Assembly: GCA_020041925.1 (NCBI GenBank)
Contig: CP083409.1
DNA length: 64,000 nt
From: Faucicola osloensis_D
GTDB taxonomy: Bacteria; Pseudomonadota; Gammaproteobacteria; Pseudomonadales; Moraxellaceae
Reading direction: 5' to 3' (one strand)
In this document: piece after piece, positions 27,377 through 36,831 of the stretch
Position numbering within the stretch: the first letter of the stretch is position 1
Layout: each line of letters opens with the position of its first letter
Program-made: the position numbers and the translations under genes
The notes under the pieces: model-generated
Seen by the model: only the letters and a program-made list of their open reading frames with translations
The model's database searches: none
What the model was told of the DNA's origin: nothing

Positions 27377-27435
27377 AAGAACCCAGCCATCAAAAAATAG
27401 TTTTAGTTTACTAATTCTAGAAATTTGAAAAAAAA

Positions 27436-27468
27436 ACGTAGAGCATTAACTTGTTTATTGCTCTACGT
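27436..27468 (-). terminator. Attenuating terminator between pstS and pstC
   Basis: Perfect 10-bp stem ACGTAGAGCA / TGCTCTACGT; on the minus strand it is followed by a run of nine T. It would let pstS mRNA exceed pstCAB, as is usual for binding-protein operons. Confidence 0.85.
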
Positions 27469-27516
27469 ATCGTTTGACATGCCTAACCCTGTTAACTGTT
27501 AACCATCATCATGAGA

Positions 27517-28662
27517 TTATTTTGCCGCTGACGCAGTTGCTGTGGCAGCATCTGAGCTAAATAGTGGCTTACCATCAGCCCCTACAACTTTTTTCCACTC
27601 TTCACGGAAGATAGCTTTGCTTTCTGCTGAGAATGGTACAAAGTCCAGTGATTTTGCTAGCTCATCACCGCTTGAATACGCCCAATCAAAGAATTTAAGG
27701 GTATTTTTGACGTTTTCTGGGTTGGTTGGTTTAGTATGGACTAAGATGAATGTTGCCGCAGAGATTGGCCAGGCATTTGGGTCTGCTTGGTTAGTCAATA
27801 CGATGTTAAAGCCTGGTGTACCTTTCCAGTCTGCATTACCCGCAGCGGCAAAGCTTTCAGCCGATGGTTGTACAAAGTTGCCCGCCGCATTTTTTAGCTG
27901 TGTATGCGACATTTTGTTTTGTTTTGCGTAAGCGTACTCAACATAACCGATTGAGTTTTTGGCACGAGCGACGTTACTTGCCACGCCTTCGTTACCTTTA
28001 CCACCTGCACCTGTCGCAGCGGTTGGCCATTTAATGGATTTATCTACACCTGGACCTGCTTTCCATTCTGGTGATACAGCAGCTAAGTAGCTTGCAAAGT
28101 TAAAGGTTGTACCTGAACCGTCAGAACGGAAAATCGTCGTGATTGGCGCATCTGGTAGTGTCACGCCTGCGTTTAATGCGGTAATCGCTGGGTCATTCCA
28201 TTTAGTGATTTTACCCAAGTAGATATTGGCAAGGGTGGCACCGTCTAGTTTTAATTGACCGGGTGCAACACCCTCGATGTTAACAACCGGTACAACACCA
28301 CCGATAACGGTTGGGAACTGGATTAAACCGCTTTTATCCAACTCTTCTTTGCTTAAAGGCGCATCCGACGCACCAAAGTCAACGGTATTGGCTTGGATTT
28401 GTTTGATACCACCTGATGAACCGATTGATTGGTAGTTCACTTGACCGCCAGTGGCGTTCTTGAACTCACCTGCCCATTTAGCATAGATAGGTTGTGGGAA
28501 AGAGGCACCTGCACCTGTGATGGTAAATACGGCGTTTTTGTTGCTACCTGCAGTGCTTGACGTTGCTGAGGCACCCGCTGCTTGATTGTCTGCTTGTTTG
28601 TTGCCACAAGCGGTTAATGCTAACGTCGATGCTACGATAACACTTAATAATGAATAACGCAT
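27517..28662 (-). CDS. pstS: Phosphate-binding lipoprotein PstS
   Basis: High-affinity periplasmic phosphate binder. Lipobox LTAC (residues 16-19), so it is membrane-anchored. Phosphate-contacting segments are seen: GAGASFPQPIYAKW, SIGSSGGIKQI, DFGASDAPLS and FRSDGSGTTFNF. 381 aa, with an Ala/Ser-rich linker after the lipid cysteine and a similar C-terminal tail. First gene of the operon; a Pho box lies about 190 bp upstream. Confidence 0.96.
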   Translation of the reverse strand: MRYSLLSVIVASTLALTACGNKQADNQAAGASATSSTAGSNKNAVFTITGAGASFPQPIYAKWAGEFKNATGGQVNYQSIGSSGGIKQIQANTVDFGASDAPLSKEELDKSGLIQFPTVIGGVVPVVNIEGVAPGQLKLDGATLANIYLGKITKWNDPAITALNAGVTLPDAPITTIFRSDGSGTTFNFASYLAAVSPEWKAGPGVDKSIKWPTAATGAGGKGNEGVASNVARAKNSIGYVEYAYAKQNKMSHTQLKNAAGNFVQPSAESFAAAGNADWKGTPGFNIVLTNQADPNAWPISAATFILVHTKPTNPENVKNTLKFFDWAYSSGDELAKSLDFVPFSAESKAIFREEWKKVVGADGKPLFSSDAATATASAAK

Positions 28663-28849
28663 GGATAGCTCCTAAAAACCTTTTTTGAGTTTACGATGAA
28701 ACTGCCTGAATGAAAAAATGTCACCAACGGTACGATTTAACTTTCTTTGGTTATTTTCACTATGATAGCTCACAGCTGACCGATTTAACTGTCATGATAA
28801 TAACCATAATTCGGTTTGTATAAAAATTGTGTATATGATTACAAAGAAA

Positions 28850-28869
28850 TGTGACAGTATCATGACAAT
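28850..28869 (-). promoter_or_regulatory. Pho box upstream of pstS
   Basis: On the minus strand ATTGTCATGATACTGTCACA contains two TGTCA half-sites 11 bp apart, the spacing of PhoB boxes. It is 188 bp from the pstS start. A lone CTGTCATGATAA at 28789-28800 on the plus strand is a weaker half-site. The rest of the 377-bp gap (28663-29039) shows no gene. Confidence 0.75.
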
Positions 28870-29039
28870 TTGATGACTGACCGATTGCGCACGCTATAGA
28901 TGAGACTAAATAACTACATTTAACATTAAACTCGCTTATTAATTGCCAAAGCGTTGAAGAGCTTTGTGACTTTTAGCGGTGCATGGGAAAGAGGCAATTA
29001 ATCATTTAACTACTTCCTGACTTAACAGCTTCTTAACTC

Positions 29040-29405
29040 TTAACTTAGTAGCTTAAGACTATAAAAACCAATGGCAGTCGCAACCAAGGTTAAAAGCACA
29101 TGGATGCCAATCAAGGCGACACCTTGCACTACCCTGCCGCTATTCAACAAAGTAAACACTTCGGCACTAAACGTACTAAACGTTGTCAATCCCCCCAAAA
29201 AACCTGTGGTGATAAATAGTCGTAAGTTTGGGTGCATCTTTTGGGTGAGTATCAAGGCAAATCCCATCAACAGCCCACCTAGTACATTGGCAAATAGTGT
29301 GCCATAGGGCAACCAAGGATGTACGCTGTTGAGTCTGGCTAACCACCAGCGCAGCATTGCCCCAAATGCCGCCCCCAATCCTATCCACAGCCATGGCATC
29401 TTCAA
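29040..29405 (-). CDS. crcB: Fluoride channel CrcB/Fluc
   Basis: Small four-helix membrane protein that exports fluoride as a dual-topology dimer. The family segment TTGFLGGLTTFSTFSAEVFTLL and the N-terminal GAAFGAMLRWWLAR are clear; 121 aa is typical. It starts 13 bp after the tsaD stop, so it is probably cotranscribed with tsaD and has no space for its own fluoride riboswitch. Confidence 0.93.
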   Translation of the reverse strand: MKMPWLWIGLGAAFGAMLRWWLARLNSVHPWLPYGTLFANVLGGLLMGFALILTQKMHPNLRLFITTGFLGGLTTFSTFSAEVFTLLNSGRVVQGVALIGIHVLLTLVATAIGFYSLKLLS

Positions 29406-29418
29406 GTCCTCGTGGTGA

Positions 29419-30480
29419 TTACGGTTTAGCTGGATTGACAGCAGGCAGCGTTGTCATGTCCCACCGCGGCAAGCAGCTAACCGCTAGCTCATCGTGTTGA
29501 CCGGCGTTCAAGCGCTGCCACCCGGCGAAGGCAATCATGGCGCCATTGTCGGTACACAAGGCAGGCGGTGCATAATGCACGGTGGCGTTGATTTTGGCTA
29601 ATGCCTCAGCTAACGATTCTCGTAGTTGTTGATTTGCACTCACCCCGCCTGCGATTACCAGACGTTTCATACCCGTTTGCTGCAAGGCTTTAACGCATTT
29701 TTTCACCAACGTATCGACCATCGCATATTGAAAACTTGCTGCAATATCGGCACGCGTCTGGGCATGTTCAGGATTATGGCTATCGGTTGGATGGTCTTTA
29801 ATCAAATTATGCACGGCGGTTTTCATACCACTAAAAGAAAAATCCAATCCTTTACCCAACATCGGGCGCGGTAATTCATAGGCTAATGGATTGCCTGTTT
29901 GCGCCAAGCGTGCAATATTAGGTCCACCAGGATAAGGTAACTCTAGCATTTTAGCGGCTTTATCAAAGCACTCGCCTGCGGCATCATCAATCGACTCACC
30001 CAATATTTCATACTGCCCGATGCCTTTGACCGCCACTAACATGGTATGTCCACCCGACACCAGCAACGCGACAAACGGAAAATCGGGCGGATTGGCGCCT
30101 AATAGCGGCGCAAGTAAGTGTCCTTCCATGTGATGTACGCCAATGGCAGGAATACCCAATGCCATTGCTAAACTGCGGCCAAATAATGCCCCAGTCATCA
30201 ACGCGCCCACCAGTCCAGGACCTTTGGTAAAGGCAATTGCATCGATATCGGTTTTTTTGAGTTGGCAGTCATCCAGCAGTTGCTGCAACAAGGGTACTAA
30301 TTTACGGATGTGGTCGCGGCTTGCAAGTTCAGGAACTACCCCGCCATACGTCGCATGTAGGGCGATTTGACTATACAGCACTTGCCCGACCAAACCTTGA
30401 TTGGGTTGGTGACGTTGGTCACTATCAAAAATGGCTAATCCCGTTTCATCGCAGGATGTTTCCAGTCCTAGCACACGCAT
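29419..30480 (-). CDS. tsaD: tRNA threonylcarbamoyladenosine synthase subunit TsaD
   Basis: Catalytic subunit for t6A37 of ANN-decoding tRNAs. The metal-binding HMEGH is at residues 117-121, with LETSCDET at the start, the ATP motifs LLVSGGHTML and VIAGGVSANQ, and the third ligand in PPALCTDNGAMIA. 353 aa, normal. Cytoplasmic, working with TsaB, TsaC and TsaE, none of which is in this window. Confidence 0.97.
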   Translation of the reverse strand: MRVLGLETSCDETGLAIFDSDQRHQPNQGLVGQVLYSQIALHATYGGVVPELASRDHIRKLVPLLQQLLDDCQLKKTDIDAIAFTKGPGLVGALMTGALFGRSLAMALGIPAIGVHHMEGHLLAPLLGANPPDFPFVALLVSGGHTMLVAVKGIGQYEILGESIDDAAGECFDKAAKMLELPYPGGPNIARLAQTGNPLAYELPRPMLGKGLDFSFSGMKTAVHNLIKDHPTDSHNPEHAQTRADIAASFQYAMVDTLVKKCVKALQQTGMKRLVIAGGVSANQQLRESLAEALAKINATVHYAPPALCTDNGAMIAFAGWQRLNAGQHDELAVSCLPRWDMTTLPAVNPAKP

Positions 30481-30530
30481 GGTATTTCCTTAAACGATAA
30501 ATAAACGTCAACATACCGATGGCAAATTAG

Positions 30531-31109
30531 TTATTTTTTGCCATCATTGATGATTTTGACAGGAATGGTTAACCCTTTGGCAAAGGGCTCGGCAAAGACG
30601 TAAGTGTATTGGCTCGGGGCAATTTGCTGGGTGGTATAGATGACAAACGCGCTGTTTTTACCGGCTGTGAGTTCATGTGACACATAAGCAGTACCCAACT
30701 GGTCGAGCACTTTGGATAAGACTTCATTGACTGCCATACCCACCGTTAAATTGTAGCGGGAGGTTTCATTATCCACATGATACATCTCGGCATAGGCTTT
30801 GACAGGCTCGCTATCGAGCGCAAACGGGTATTTAAAGCTAGCCTTATCGACTGGCTTAACACCCGAATCCACCAATGCCCAGTTAATGTGTTTGGGTGCA
30901 CCGTTTTGGGCGGCTTGGGGGGATACGGTACTGGCGACAGCTACACTGGCAACGTGATGCGGACTTTGAACGCTAGCCACTGTGGCACTTACTGTGGCAC
31001 TTGCTGTGCTGTTTTGCTCTGGCTTGTTATCACTGGCAGGTTGACAAGCCGAGAGTAACACCCCACCTATCAGCAAACTTGATATTATAACTAGTTGTTC
31101 CACTGACAC
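30531..31109 (-). CDS. Putative lipoprotein, unknown function
   Basis: Not recognised. A 192-residue protein with a signal peptide ending in the lipobox LLSAC (Cys at about residue 22), then a Thr/Ala/Ser/Val-rich linker (to about 75) partly built from 12-bp DNA repeats near 30981-31015, then a compact domain (about 80-190) of mixed strand and helix containing the NLTVGMAVNEVLSKVLDQLG segment. Alone between tsaD and the amino acid permeases on the same strand; probably periplasmic or outer-membrane anchored. Confidence 0.7.
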   Translation of the reverse strand: MSVEQLVIISSLLIGGVLLSACQPASDNKPEQNSTASATVSATVASVQSPHHVASVAVASTVSPQAAQNGAPKHINWALVDSGVKPVDKASFKYPFALDSEPVKAYAEMYHVDNETSRYNLTVGMAVNEVLSKVLDQLGTAYVSHELTAGKNSAFVIYTTQQIAPSQYTYVFAEPFAKGLTIPVKIINDGKK

Positions 31110-31160
31110 GCCTCCAATATATCCAAACTTTTTGTCTAGCTTAATCTGACTTAGCCTAGC

Positions 31161-31886
31161 TTAAGCAGTGACGCCCCCATTACTGATGGGCTGATAAGAA
31201 AGATGACGATTGATGCGTTTTTCTGCCAATCGAAACATCCCAATCAATAGCCAAGACAATAACAAATAAATAATACCTGAGGCAAAGAACAACTCAAAAA
31301 CGGTATAAGTTTTTGACATAATCGTCGTTGCCACACCGGTAATATCCATCAAAGTGATGGTCGATGCCAACGCACTGCCTTTGAGCATAAAAATCACTTC
31401 ATTGCCATAAGCCGGCAGCATGATGCCAAAGGCGCGAGGAAAAATAATTCGGCGCAATTTTTGGCTATAAGACATACCAATGGCGTCGGCAGCTTCATTC
31501 TCGCCTTTGGGTATTGACTTGATAGCACCGCGGATGATTTCGGCAGTATAAGCTGCCGTATTGAGGGTAAAAGCGATGATAGCGCACCAAAATGGACTCG
31601 CTAAAACACCCGATTTCCACAGCACAGACTCGGTCACCCATTTAAATTGCGACAAGCCATAATAAATCAAAAAGATTTGCACCAGTAGCGGTGTACCACG
31701 AAAAAAGAAAATATACGCAAACGGCAATGCCTGTACCCAAGGTTTTTTTGATAGCCTAGCCAGTGCGAGCGGCACTGCCAACATAAACCCTAATAAACCC
31801 GACAACACCACAAGCTCAATGGTGATAATACTGCCTTGCAGCAGTTTTGGGATACTATCAATAATAATTTGCCAATTCCAGTTCAT
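31161..31886 (-). CDS. Polar amino acid ABC transporter permease (HisM/ArtM type)
   Basis: Inner-membrane permease, 241 aa, with the EAA loop ENEAADAIGMSYSQKLRRIIFPRAFGIMLPAYGNE. It is the second of two permeases that together form a heterodimeric channel. It starts 11 bp after the stop of its partner gene. Last gene of the transporter group that runs from the ATPase (36609) downward. Confidence 0.92.
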   Translation of the reverse strand: MNWNWQIIIDSIPKLLQGSIITIELVVLSGLLGFMLAVPLALARLSKKPWVQALPFAYIFFFRGTPLLVQIFLIYYGLSQFKWVTESVLWKSGVLASPFWCAIIAFTLNTAAYTAEIIRGAIKSIPKGENEAADAIGMSYSQKLRRIIFPRAFGIMLPAYGNEVIFMLKGSALASTITLMDITGVATTIMSKTYTVFELFFASGIIYLLLSWLLIGMFRLAEKRINRHLSYQPISNGGVTA

Positions 31887-31897
31887 TGATGAATCCC

Positions 31898-32617
31898 CTA
31901 TTTCGCCATGCCGATTTTTTGCAGGCGTTTTGCATAACGCTCTGCTGGGTTATTGACCCATTCTAGCCACATAATCACACCGGTGATGATGACGGTCAGA
32001 CTCAAATACAACAATGCTGCTGCCATATAGAAAGTAAACGGGCTTTGCGTGGAAGTCGCTGCCGTTTTGGCGTGGCGCATGATATCTTCAAGCCCGACCA
32101 CAGAAACCAACGCGGTATCTTTGAGCAGTACCAAAAACAAATTACCCAGTCCTGGCAGTGCAATACGCCACACTTGTGGCAACGTCACTCGCCAAAGGAT
32201 TTGAAATTTTTTCATGCCAATCGCTTGCGCCGCTTCGGCTTGACCTTTTGGAATCTCTTGAAATGCCATACGAAAAGTTTCGGTCGCATACGCACCAAAT
32301 GCCACAGACAGCGCCGTAACTCCCGCCCAGAACGGACTGACATCCACATATCCCGTATTGCCAAATTGCGATAGAATAAGACCCATCAACATCGAGCCGC
32401 CAAAGTAAATAAACATGACTGACAGCAGTTCTGGAATACCACGGATAATCGTAGTGTAAGCGGTGGCGATGGCGTTGAGCACTTTAAATCGTGACATCTT
32501 AGCGGTCGCGCCCAATAATCCCAAAATCAGCCCAATGACCAAACTAGTCAGTGCCAGTTTGATGGTGACCCAAGCGCCACTTAATAATAGCTGCCCAAAA
32601 CCTTGTAGATCTAACAC
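31898..32617 (-). CDS. Polar amino acid ABC transporter permease (HisQ/ArtQ type)
   Basis: Partner permease, 239 aa, with the EAA loop GQAEAAQAIGMKKFQILWRVTLPQVWRIALPGLGN and the GIPELLSVMFIYFGG segment typical of HisQ/ArtQ. Forms the membrane channel with the 31161 permease. Separated from the upstream binding-protein gene by 229 bp that includes a terminator, so it may be transcribed from its own promoter. Confidence 0.92.
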   Translation of the reverse strand: MLDLQGFGQLLLSGAWVTIKLALTSLVIGLILGLLGATAKMSRFKVLNAIATAYTTIIRGIPELLSVMFIYFGGSMLMGLILSQFGNTGYVDVSPFWAGVTALSVAFGAYATETFRMAFQEIPKGQAEAAQAIGMKKFQILWRVTLPQVWRIALPGLGNLFLVLLKDTALVSVVGLEDIMRHAKTAATSTQSPFTFYMAAALLYLSLTVIITGVIMWLEWVNNPAERYAKRLQKIGMAK

Positions 32618-32791
32618 AATATCGATACCCTGTCTTTTTAACTCTGTTTGTTGACCTATTACCCAAAAAATGCTTAAAACGCAGTTTTACCGTCACATAG
32701 GCAAAAGGTGATAACGGATATAACCTTTTGCTTTGTTTTTTGCAGGGTGCAATTTTACGTGATTGCCCTATCAAAAACCATCAAAAAAACA

Positions 32792-32821
32792 AAAAACTGA
32801 GTGACTTTTCACCCAGTTTTT
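32792..32821 (-). terminator. Terminator after the first binding-protein gene
   Basis: Minus-strand stem AAAAACTGGGTG / CACTCAGTTTTT, one mismatch, followed by a T-rich tail. Confidence 0.7.
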
Positions 32822-32846
32822 GACTAAACCCAAGCGCTTGGTTGAG

Positions 32847-33770
32847 TTATTTGCTAGTACTCGCCACAGTCGTCGTGGTCGTTGTAGTACTAGAGACCGT
32901 GACTGCCACACTGCTTGCCGCCGCTGTTGTGGTCGTTGCACTGCCAAAATATTGGTTATAGATTTTGTCATACGTGCCATTTGATTTTAACGTGGCAATC
33001 GCTTTGTTAAATTCTAAACGCAGTGGGTCACCTTTACGAACGATGATACCCATTTTGTCATTGACATCAATCTCTTTACCTTTGATTTCAAAGCCTTTAC
33101 CTTCTGGCGTGGTCAGCCAATAAGCGGCCGGGGCTTTATCCGAAATCATCATATCCGAACGCCCTGCTGCCAAGTCCATAAACGCATTATCCAACCCTTC
33201 ATACAGGTTTAGCTGGGCTTTTGGGTGATTTTTTTCCATCCACTGGGTAGATAGCGTTGAACGCTGTGCCGCAACTTTATGGCTGTCAATTTGGGCAGGG
33301 TCATCCGGATTGATAGGGCTACCTTGTTTGGTCAAAAACACCAACGTATTGGTAAAATAGGGGTCGGTAAAATCGACCTGCGCTTGACGCTCTGGGGTGA
33401 TAGACATCGCATCAATTACCACGTCATATTTTTTTGCCATCAAGCCTGGCAATAAACCATCCCAATCTTGTGGCTTGATTTCACAGTTGGCTTTCATTTG
33501 TGCACATAAAGCCTGCATAAAATCGACATCAAAACCTGTCAAACTGCCATCCGCTTTGGTGATACTAAAGGGTTTATAGGTGCCTTCAGTGGCGATGCGA
33601 ATGGTTTTGCCTGCCATACTGCTAGATGTCTCTGTGCTGCTACTCGCCGTTGTAGAAGCGGCTGTGCTATTCGCCGTCGTTGCCGCCGTTTTTTCTGCAG
33701 GTTTTTGACAACCCACCAGCGCTAGACCTGCCACTGCCAAGCTACCCAATAATGAAATATTTGTTTTCAC
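32847..33770 (-). CDS. Amino acid ABC transporter substrate-binding lipoprotein (paralog 1) with Thr/Ser tail
   Basis: Family 3 solute-binding protein for polar amino acids (SBP_bac_3 / HisJ-like). The lipobox appears as LVGC at about residue 21, followed by a Thr/Ala/Ser linker. Ligand-site signature: RIATEGTYKPFSITKADGSLTGFDVDF and RSTLSTQW. The conserved domain ends at about residue 275 (IYNQYFG), but the frame continues through about 32 residues of Thr, Ser, Ala and Val not seen in the two paralogs. The amino acid bound cannot be read from sequence. Confidence 0.9.
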   Translation of the reverse strand: MKTNISLLGSLAVAGLALVGCQKPAEKTAATTANSTAASTTASSSTETSSSMAGKTIRIATEGTYKPFSITKADGSLTGFDVDFMQALCAQMKANCEIKPQDWDGLLPGLMAKKYDVVIDAMSITPERQAQVDFTDPYFTNTLVFLTKQGSPINPDDPAQIDSHKVAAQRSTLSTQWMEKNHPKAQLNLYEGLDNAFMDLAAGRSDMMISDKAPAAYWLTTPEGKGFEIKGKEIDVNDKMGIIVRKGDPLRLEFNKAIATLKSNGTYDKIYNQYFGSATTTTAAASSVAVTVSSTTTTTTTVASTSK

Positions 33771-33860
33771 CTGATACTCCTAATTTTTAACGTCTAACAC
33801 ATGACAATTTTTGCTTGTAAGCTTTAACAATACTAACAGGCAAATAAGTTATATAACGGC

Positions 33861-34667
33861 TTATTTCGGTAAATCTGCAAAATATTTTTGGCTGATTTTA
33901 TCGTAAGTACCATTGGCTTTTAACGCCGCCAGTGCGGTGTTGAATTTGCCAATCAATGGATCATTTTGACGAAGGGCAATGGCAATTTTGTCATCAATAT
34001 TGATCGGTTGACCTTTGACTTCAAAGCCTTGACCTTTGGCGGTTTTTAACCATGATAAGGCTGGGGCACTGTCAGAAATCATCAAATCTGTACGGCCCGA
34101 TTCTAGGTCAAGATAGGCATTATCTTGGGTGTCATACAGTTTGGGAGTGGCTTTTGGGAAGTTTTTGGCTAAGTACTCAGCGGCGGTCGTTGAGCGCTGT
34201 GCACCCACGGATTTGCCCGCTAGGTCATCAGCGCCTTTTTCTACCCCTTTTTTGCCAATGACAACGAGGTTATTGGTAAAGTATGGGTCGCTAAATGCCA
34301 CCACTTGGCGACGCTCTGCGGTGTCTGACATCCCCGCCATGATGGCATTGTATTTTTGTGCTTGTAGCCCTGGAATCAATCCATCCCAATCTTGGGAAAT
34401 CACTTCACATTTTAGTTTGGCTTCAGCACATAGCGCATCTGCCAAATCAATCTCAAAGCCGATTAATTTGCCATTGGCATCTTTATAACTAAAGGGGACA
34501 AAGCTTGATTCGGTAGCGATACGAATCTGTGGCATATCTGCGTTTGCTGCGGTGGTAGCGCTACTTGCTGCTGCCGTGTCTGCCACTTTTTCCGCAGGTT
34601 TTTGACAGGCAGTTACCCCCATCAAAATGGCTAACGACGATACACCCAAAACCGATAACTGTTTCAT
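33861..34667 (-). CDS. Amino acid ABC transporter substrate-binding lipoprotein (paralog 2)
   Basis: Second SBP_bac_3 protein, 268 aa. Lipobox VTAC (about residue 21), then RIATESSFVPFSYKDANGKLIGFEIDLADALC. It shares the domain but not the exact residues with the neighbours (SDTAERRQVVAFSDPYFTN). Separately spaced from both neighbours, with about 90 bp on one side and 77 bp on the other. Confidence 0.9.
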   Translation of the reverse strand: MKQLSVLGVSSLAILMGVTACQKPAEKVADTAAASSATTAANADMPQIRIATESSFVPFSYKDANGKLIGFEIDLADALCAEAKLKCEVISQDWDGLIPGLQAQKYNAIMAGMSDTAERRQVVAFSDPYFTNNLVVIGKKGVEKGADDLAGKSVGAQRSTTAAEYLAKNFPKATPKLYDTQDNAYLDLESGRTDLMISDSAPALSWLKTAKGQGFEVKGQPINIDDKIAIALRQNDPLIGKFNTALAALKANGTYDKISQKYFADLPK

Positions 34668-34744
34668 AACAACACCTTTTTGTCAAAATTTGAGGGTCAC
34701 CCACATCTACTGTCTAAATTTTAAAACGATCGATACAACGTCAA

Positions 34745-35551
34745 TTAATTACCAAAATGTTGCTTTTGTAATTTTGCCAACTCGCCATTGCTTTGTAGTG
34801 TATCTAAGGCTTTGTCAAATTCTGCTTTTAGTGGATCGCCTTTACGAATAGCCATTGCGATGTTGTCACCATTATCCATCTCACTGCCTACGATTTGGTA
34901 GTTGCTGTTTTGTTTTAGCCATTCGCTAGCGGTTACTTTTTCAGACAGCACTGAATCGATACGACCTGATTTTAGGTCAATGTAGGCGTTGTCATAGTTG
35001 TCATACAATTTGATTTCGTTGGTTTTGCTCAGTTTATCTTGAAGGTACTGTGCCATGGTGGTTGAGCGTTGACCGCCGATTTTTAGCCCTGAAATTGCTT
35101 GTGGGTTGAATTTACCACCTTTGGCAGCGACCCAAACCATGGTGTTTTTAAAATAAGGCGTGGTGAAATCCACTTGCGCTGAACGCTCTGGGGTGATTGA
35201 CATACCTGCGGCAACCGCATCGTATTTTCGCGCCATCAAGCCTGGCAAAATACCGTCCCAATCTTGCGCTACGATTTCGCAGTCGAGTTTTGCTTGGGCA
35301 CACACGGCTTTGGCAACATCCACGTCATAACCGCCTAATGTGCCATCGGCATTGGTGTAGTTAAATGGTTTGTAGGCGCCTTCAGTGGCAATACGAATTT
35401 TTTTGCCTGTGCTGGCACTGGCAGCGGGTTGGCTCGCGGCTGCACCTTCTGTTTTTTCAGCAGGTTTTTGACAGGCGGTTAATCCCATGCTAACTGCACA
35501 TACCGTTGCCAAGGCGAGTTTTGAGTAGGTTGAATTCAAGGTTGATTGCAT
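34745..35551 (-). CDS. Amino acid ABC transporter substrate-binding lipoprotein (paralog 3)
   Basis: Third SBP_bac_3 protein, 268 aa. Lipobox LTAC at about residue 27, then RIATEGAYKPFNYTNADGTLGGYDVDVAKAVC; closest in sequence to paralog 1 in the ligand loop (ITPERSAQVDFTTPYF). Its own upstream gap of 254 bp holds the ATPase terminator and presumably a promoter. Confidence 0.9.
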   Translation of the reverse strand: MQSTLNSTYSKLALATVCAVSMGLTACQKPAEKTEGAAASQPAASASTGKKIRIATEGAYKPFNYTNADGTLGGYDVDVAKAVCAQAKLDCEIVAQDWDGILPGLMARKYDAVAAGMSITPERSAQVDFTTPYFKNTMVWVAAKGGKFNPQAISGLKIGGQRSTTMAQYLQDKLSKTNEIKLYDNYDNAYIDLKSGRIDSVLSEKVTASEWLKQNSNYQIVGSEMDNGDNIAMAIRKGDPLKAEFDKALDTLQSNGELAKLQKQHFGN

Positions 35552-35763
35552 GGATGTTCCTTACAAATGAAATTTTTGAGTAAAAAGCGATTTAATATCA
35601 GGTTTCGCTTTCAGCGATTTCAATATTTAAAATCAATGCGACTAAAATAAATGCGAGTTTACAATTTAGTTAAAATTAACATAAATTAACATTTTTGCAA
35701 GTGAAAAACTTATTCAGCAACAATTAAATCGAATAAATTTTTCTGATGCCTAAAACTACAAAA

Positions 35764-35788
35764 CCGCCAATCGCATGGCGATTGACGG
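35764..35788 (-). terminator. Terminator after the amino acid ABC ATPase gene
   Basis: CCGCCAATCGC / GCGATTGACGG hairpin, one mismatch, 3-base loop, with T-rich sequence after it on the minus strand, 18 bp past the ATPase stop. Confidence 0.7.
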
Positions 35789-35805
35789 CTGATATGTTGA
35801 TTGGA

Positions 35806-36609
35806 TTATTTTTGATGGCTTGCCATAAAGTCTTTCACCCGCGCTGATTGCGGGTTGTCAAACACCTGCTCGGGTGTGCCTATTTCTTCGATACGTCCCT
35901 CATGCAGGAACACCACTTGGCTTGATACATCGCGCGCAAAACGCATTTCATGGGTCACAATCAGCATGGTGCGACCTTCTTCAGCAAGCGATTTCATCAC
36001 GGCTAATACTTCATTGACCAATTCTGGGTCGAGGGCAGAGGTTGGCTCATCAAATAACAATACTTGTGGCTTCATCGCTAGCGCACGAGCAATGGCGATA
36101 CGCTGGCGTTGCCCACCCGATAAGTTTTCTGGGTAAGCATCTTTTTTATCCAGTAGTCCTACGCGTTTTAGTAGCACTTCAGCTTCACTGATGGCTTGGT
36201 CTTTGGCGATTTTTAGGACTTGGGTCGGCCCCTCAATGATGTTTTGCAAAATAGTCCGGTGTGGCCATAGGTTAAAGTTTTGGAACACAAAACCCATTTT
36301 TGAGCGAAACTGCTCAAGTTGGCGTTGATTGGCAGCAACCAAATCCCCTGATTTATTCGGTTTTAATACCAATGCTTCATTGCCCAAGAAAACCTCCCCT
36401 TGTGAGGGGTTTTCAAGCAAGTTAATACAGCGTAGCAAGGTGGATTTACCCGAACCGCTCGAGCCAAGAATTGAGATGACATCGCCATCATAAGCGGTCA
36501 ACGATACACCTTTTAGTACTTCAAGCGATCCAAAGTTCTTGTGGATATTGTTAAGTTGCAAGGCTACAGGACGCTGTAAGTTTGGCATAGCATCTGACAT
36601 GATATTCAA
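35806..36609 (-). CDS. Polar amino acid ABC transporter ATPase (HisP/ArtP type)
   Basis: ATP-binding subunit, 267 aa. Walker A GSSGSGKST, Q-loop FVFQNFNLWPHRT, signature LSGGQRQR, Walker B VLLFDEPTSALD and switch His in IVTHEMRFARD. It is first of the group and would energise the two permeases at 31161-32617 with any of the three binding lipoproteins between. Terminators inside the group imply several transcripts. Confidence 0.93.
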   Translation of the reverse strand: MNIMSDAMPNLQRPVALQLNNIHKNFGSLEVLKGVSLTAYDGDVISILGSSGSGKSTLLRCINLLENPSQGEVFLGNEALVLKPNKSGDLVAANQRQLEQFRSKMGFVFQNFNLWPHRTILQNIIEGPTQVLKIAKDQAISEAEVLLKRVGLLDKKDAYPENLSGGQRQRIAIARALAMKPQVLLFDEPTSALDPELVNEVLAVMKSLAEEGRTMLIVTHEMRFARDVSSQVVFLHEGRIEEIGTPEQVFDNPQSARVKDFMASHQK

Positions 36610-36831
36610 TCCAAAATTTGACGATAGGTGGAAAAAAACTGTCTATTTTCGCTTAAAACGCTACTAAAACGCAACTTTTTCTCTCATTTAACTTTATTTT
36701 ATGGCGCCGATCTTTAGCGCTTGTTTTTAGATTGAGTCATAACCATTAATTTTTGTCTCTCAAAACTTTCTAAATTCCATTTTTGGATTGAAGTTGTTAT
36801 GATGAAGCGATGATTATATTAGGGACTGACT

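Noticed and set aside
29626..29874. ORF opposite tsaD
   Set aside because: Shadow frame; tsaD motifs on the other strand are complete.
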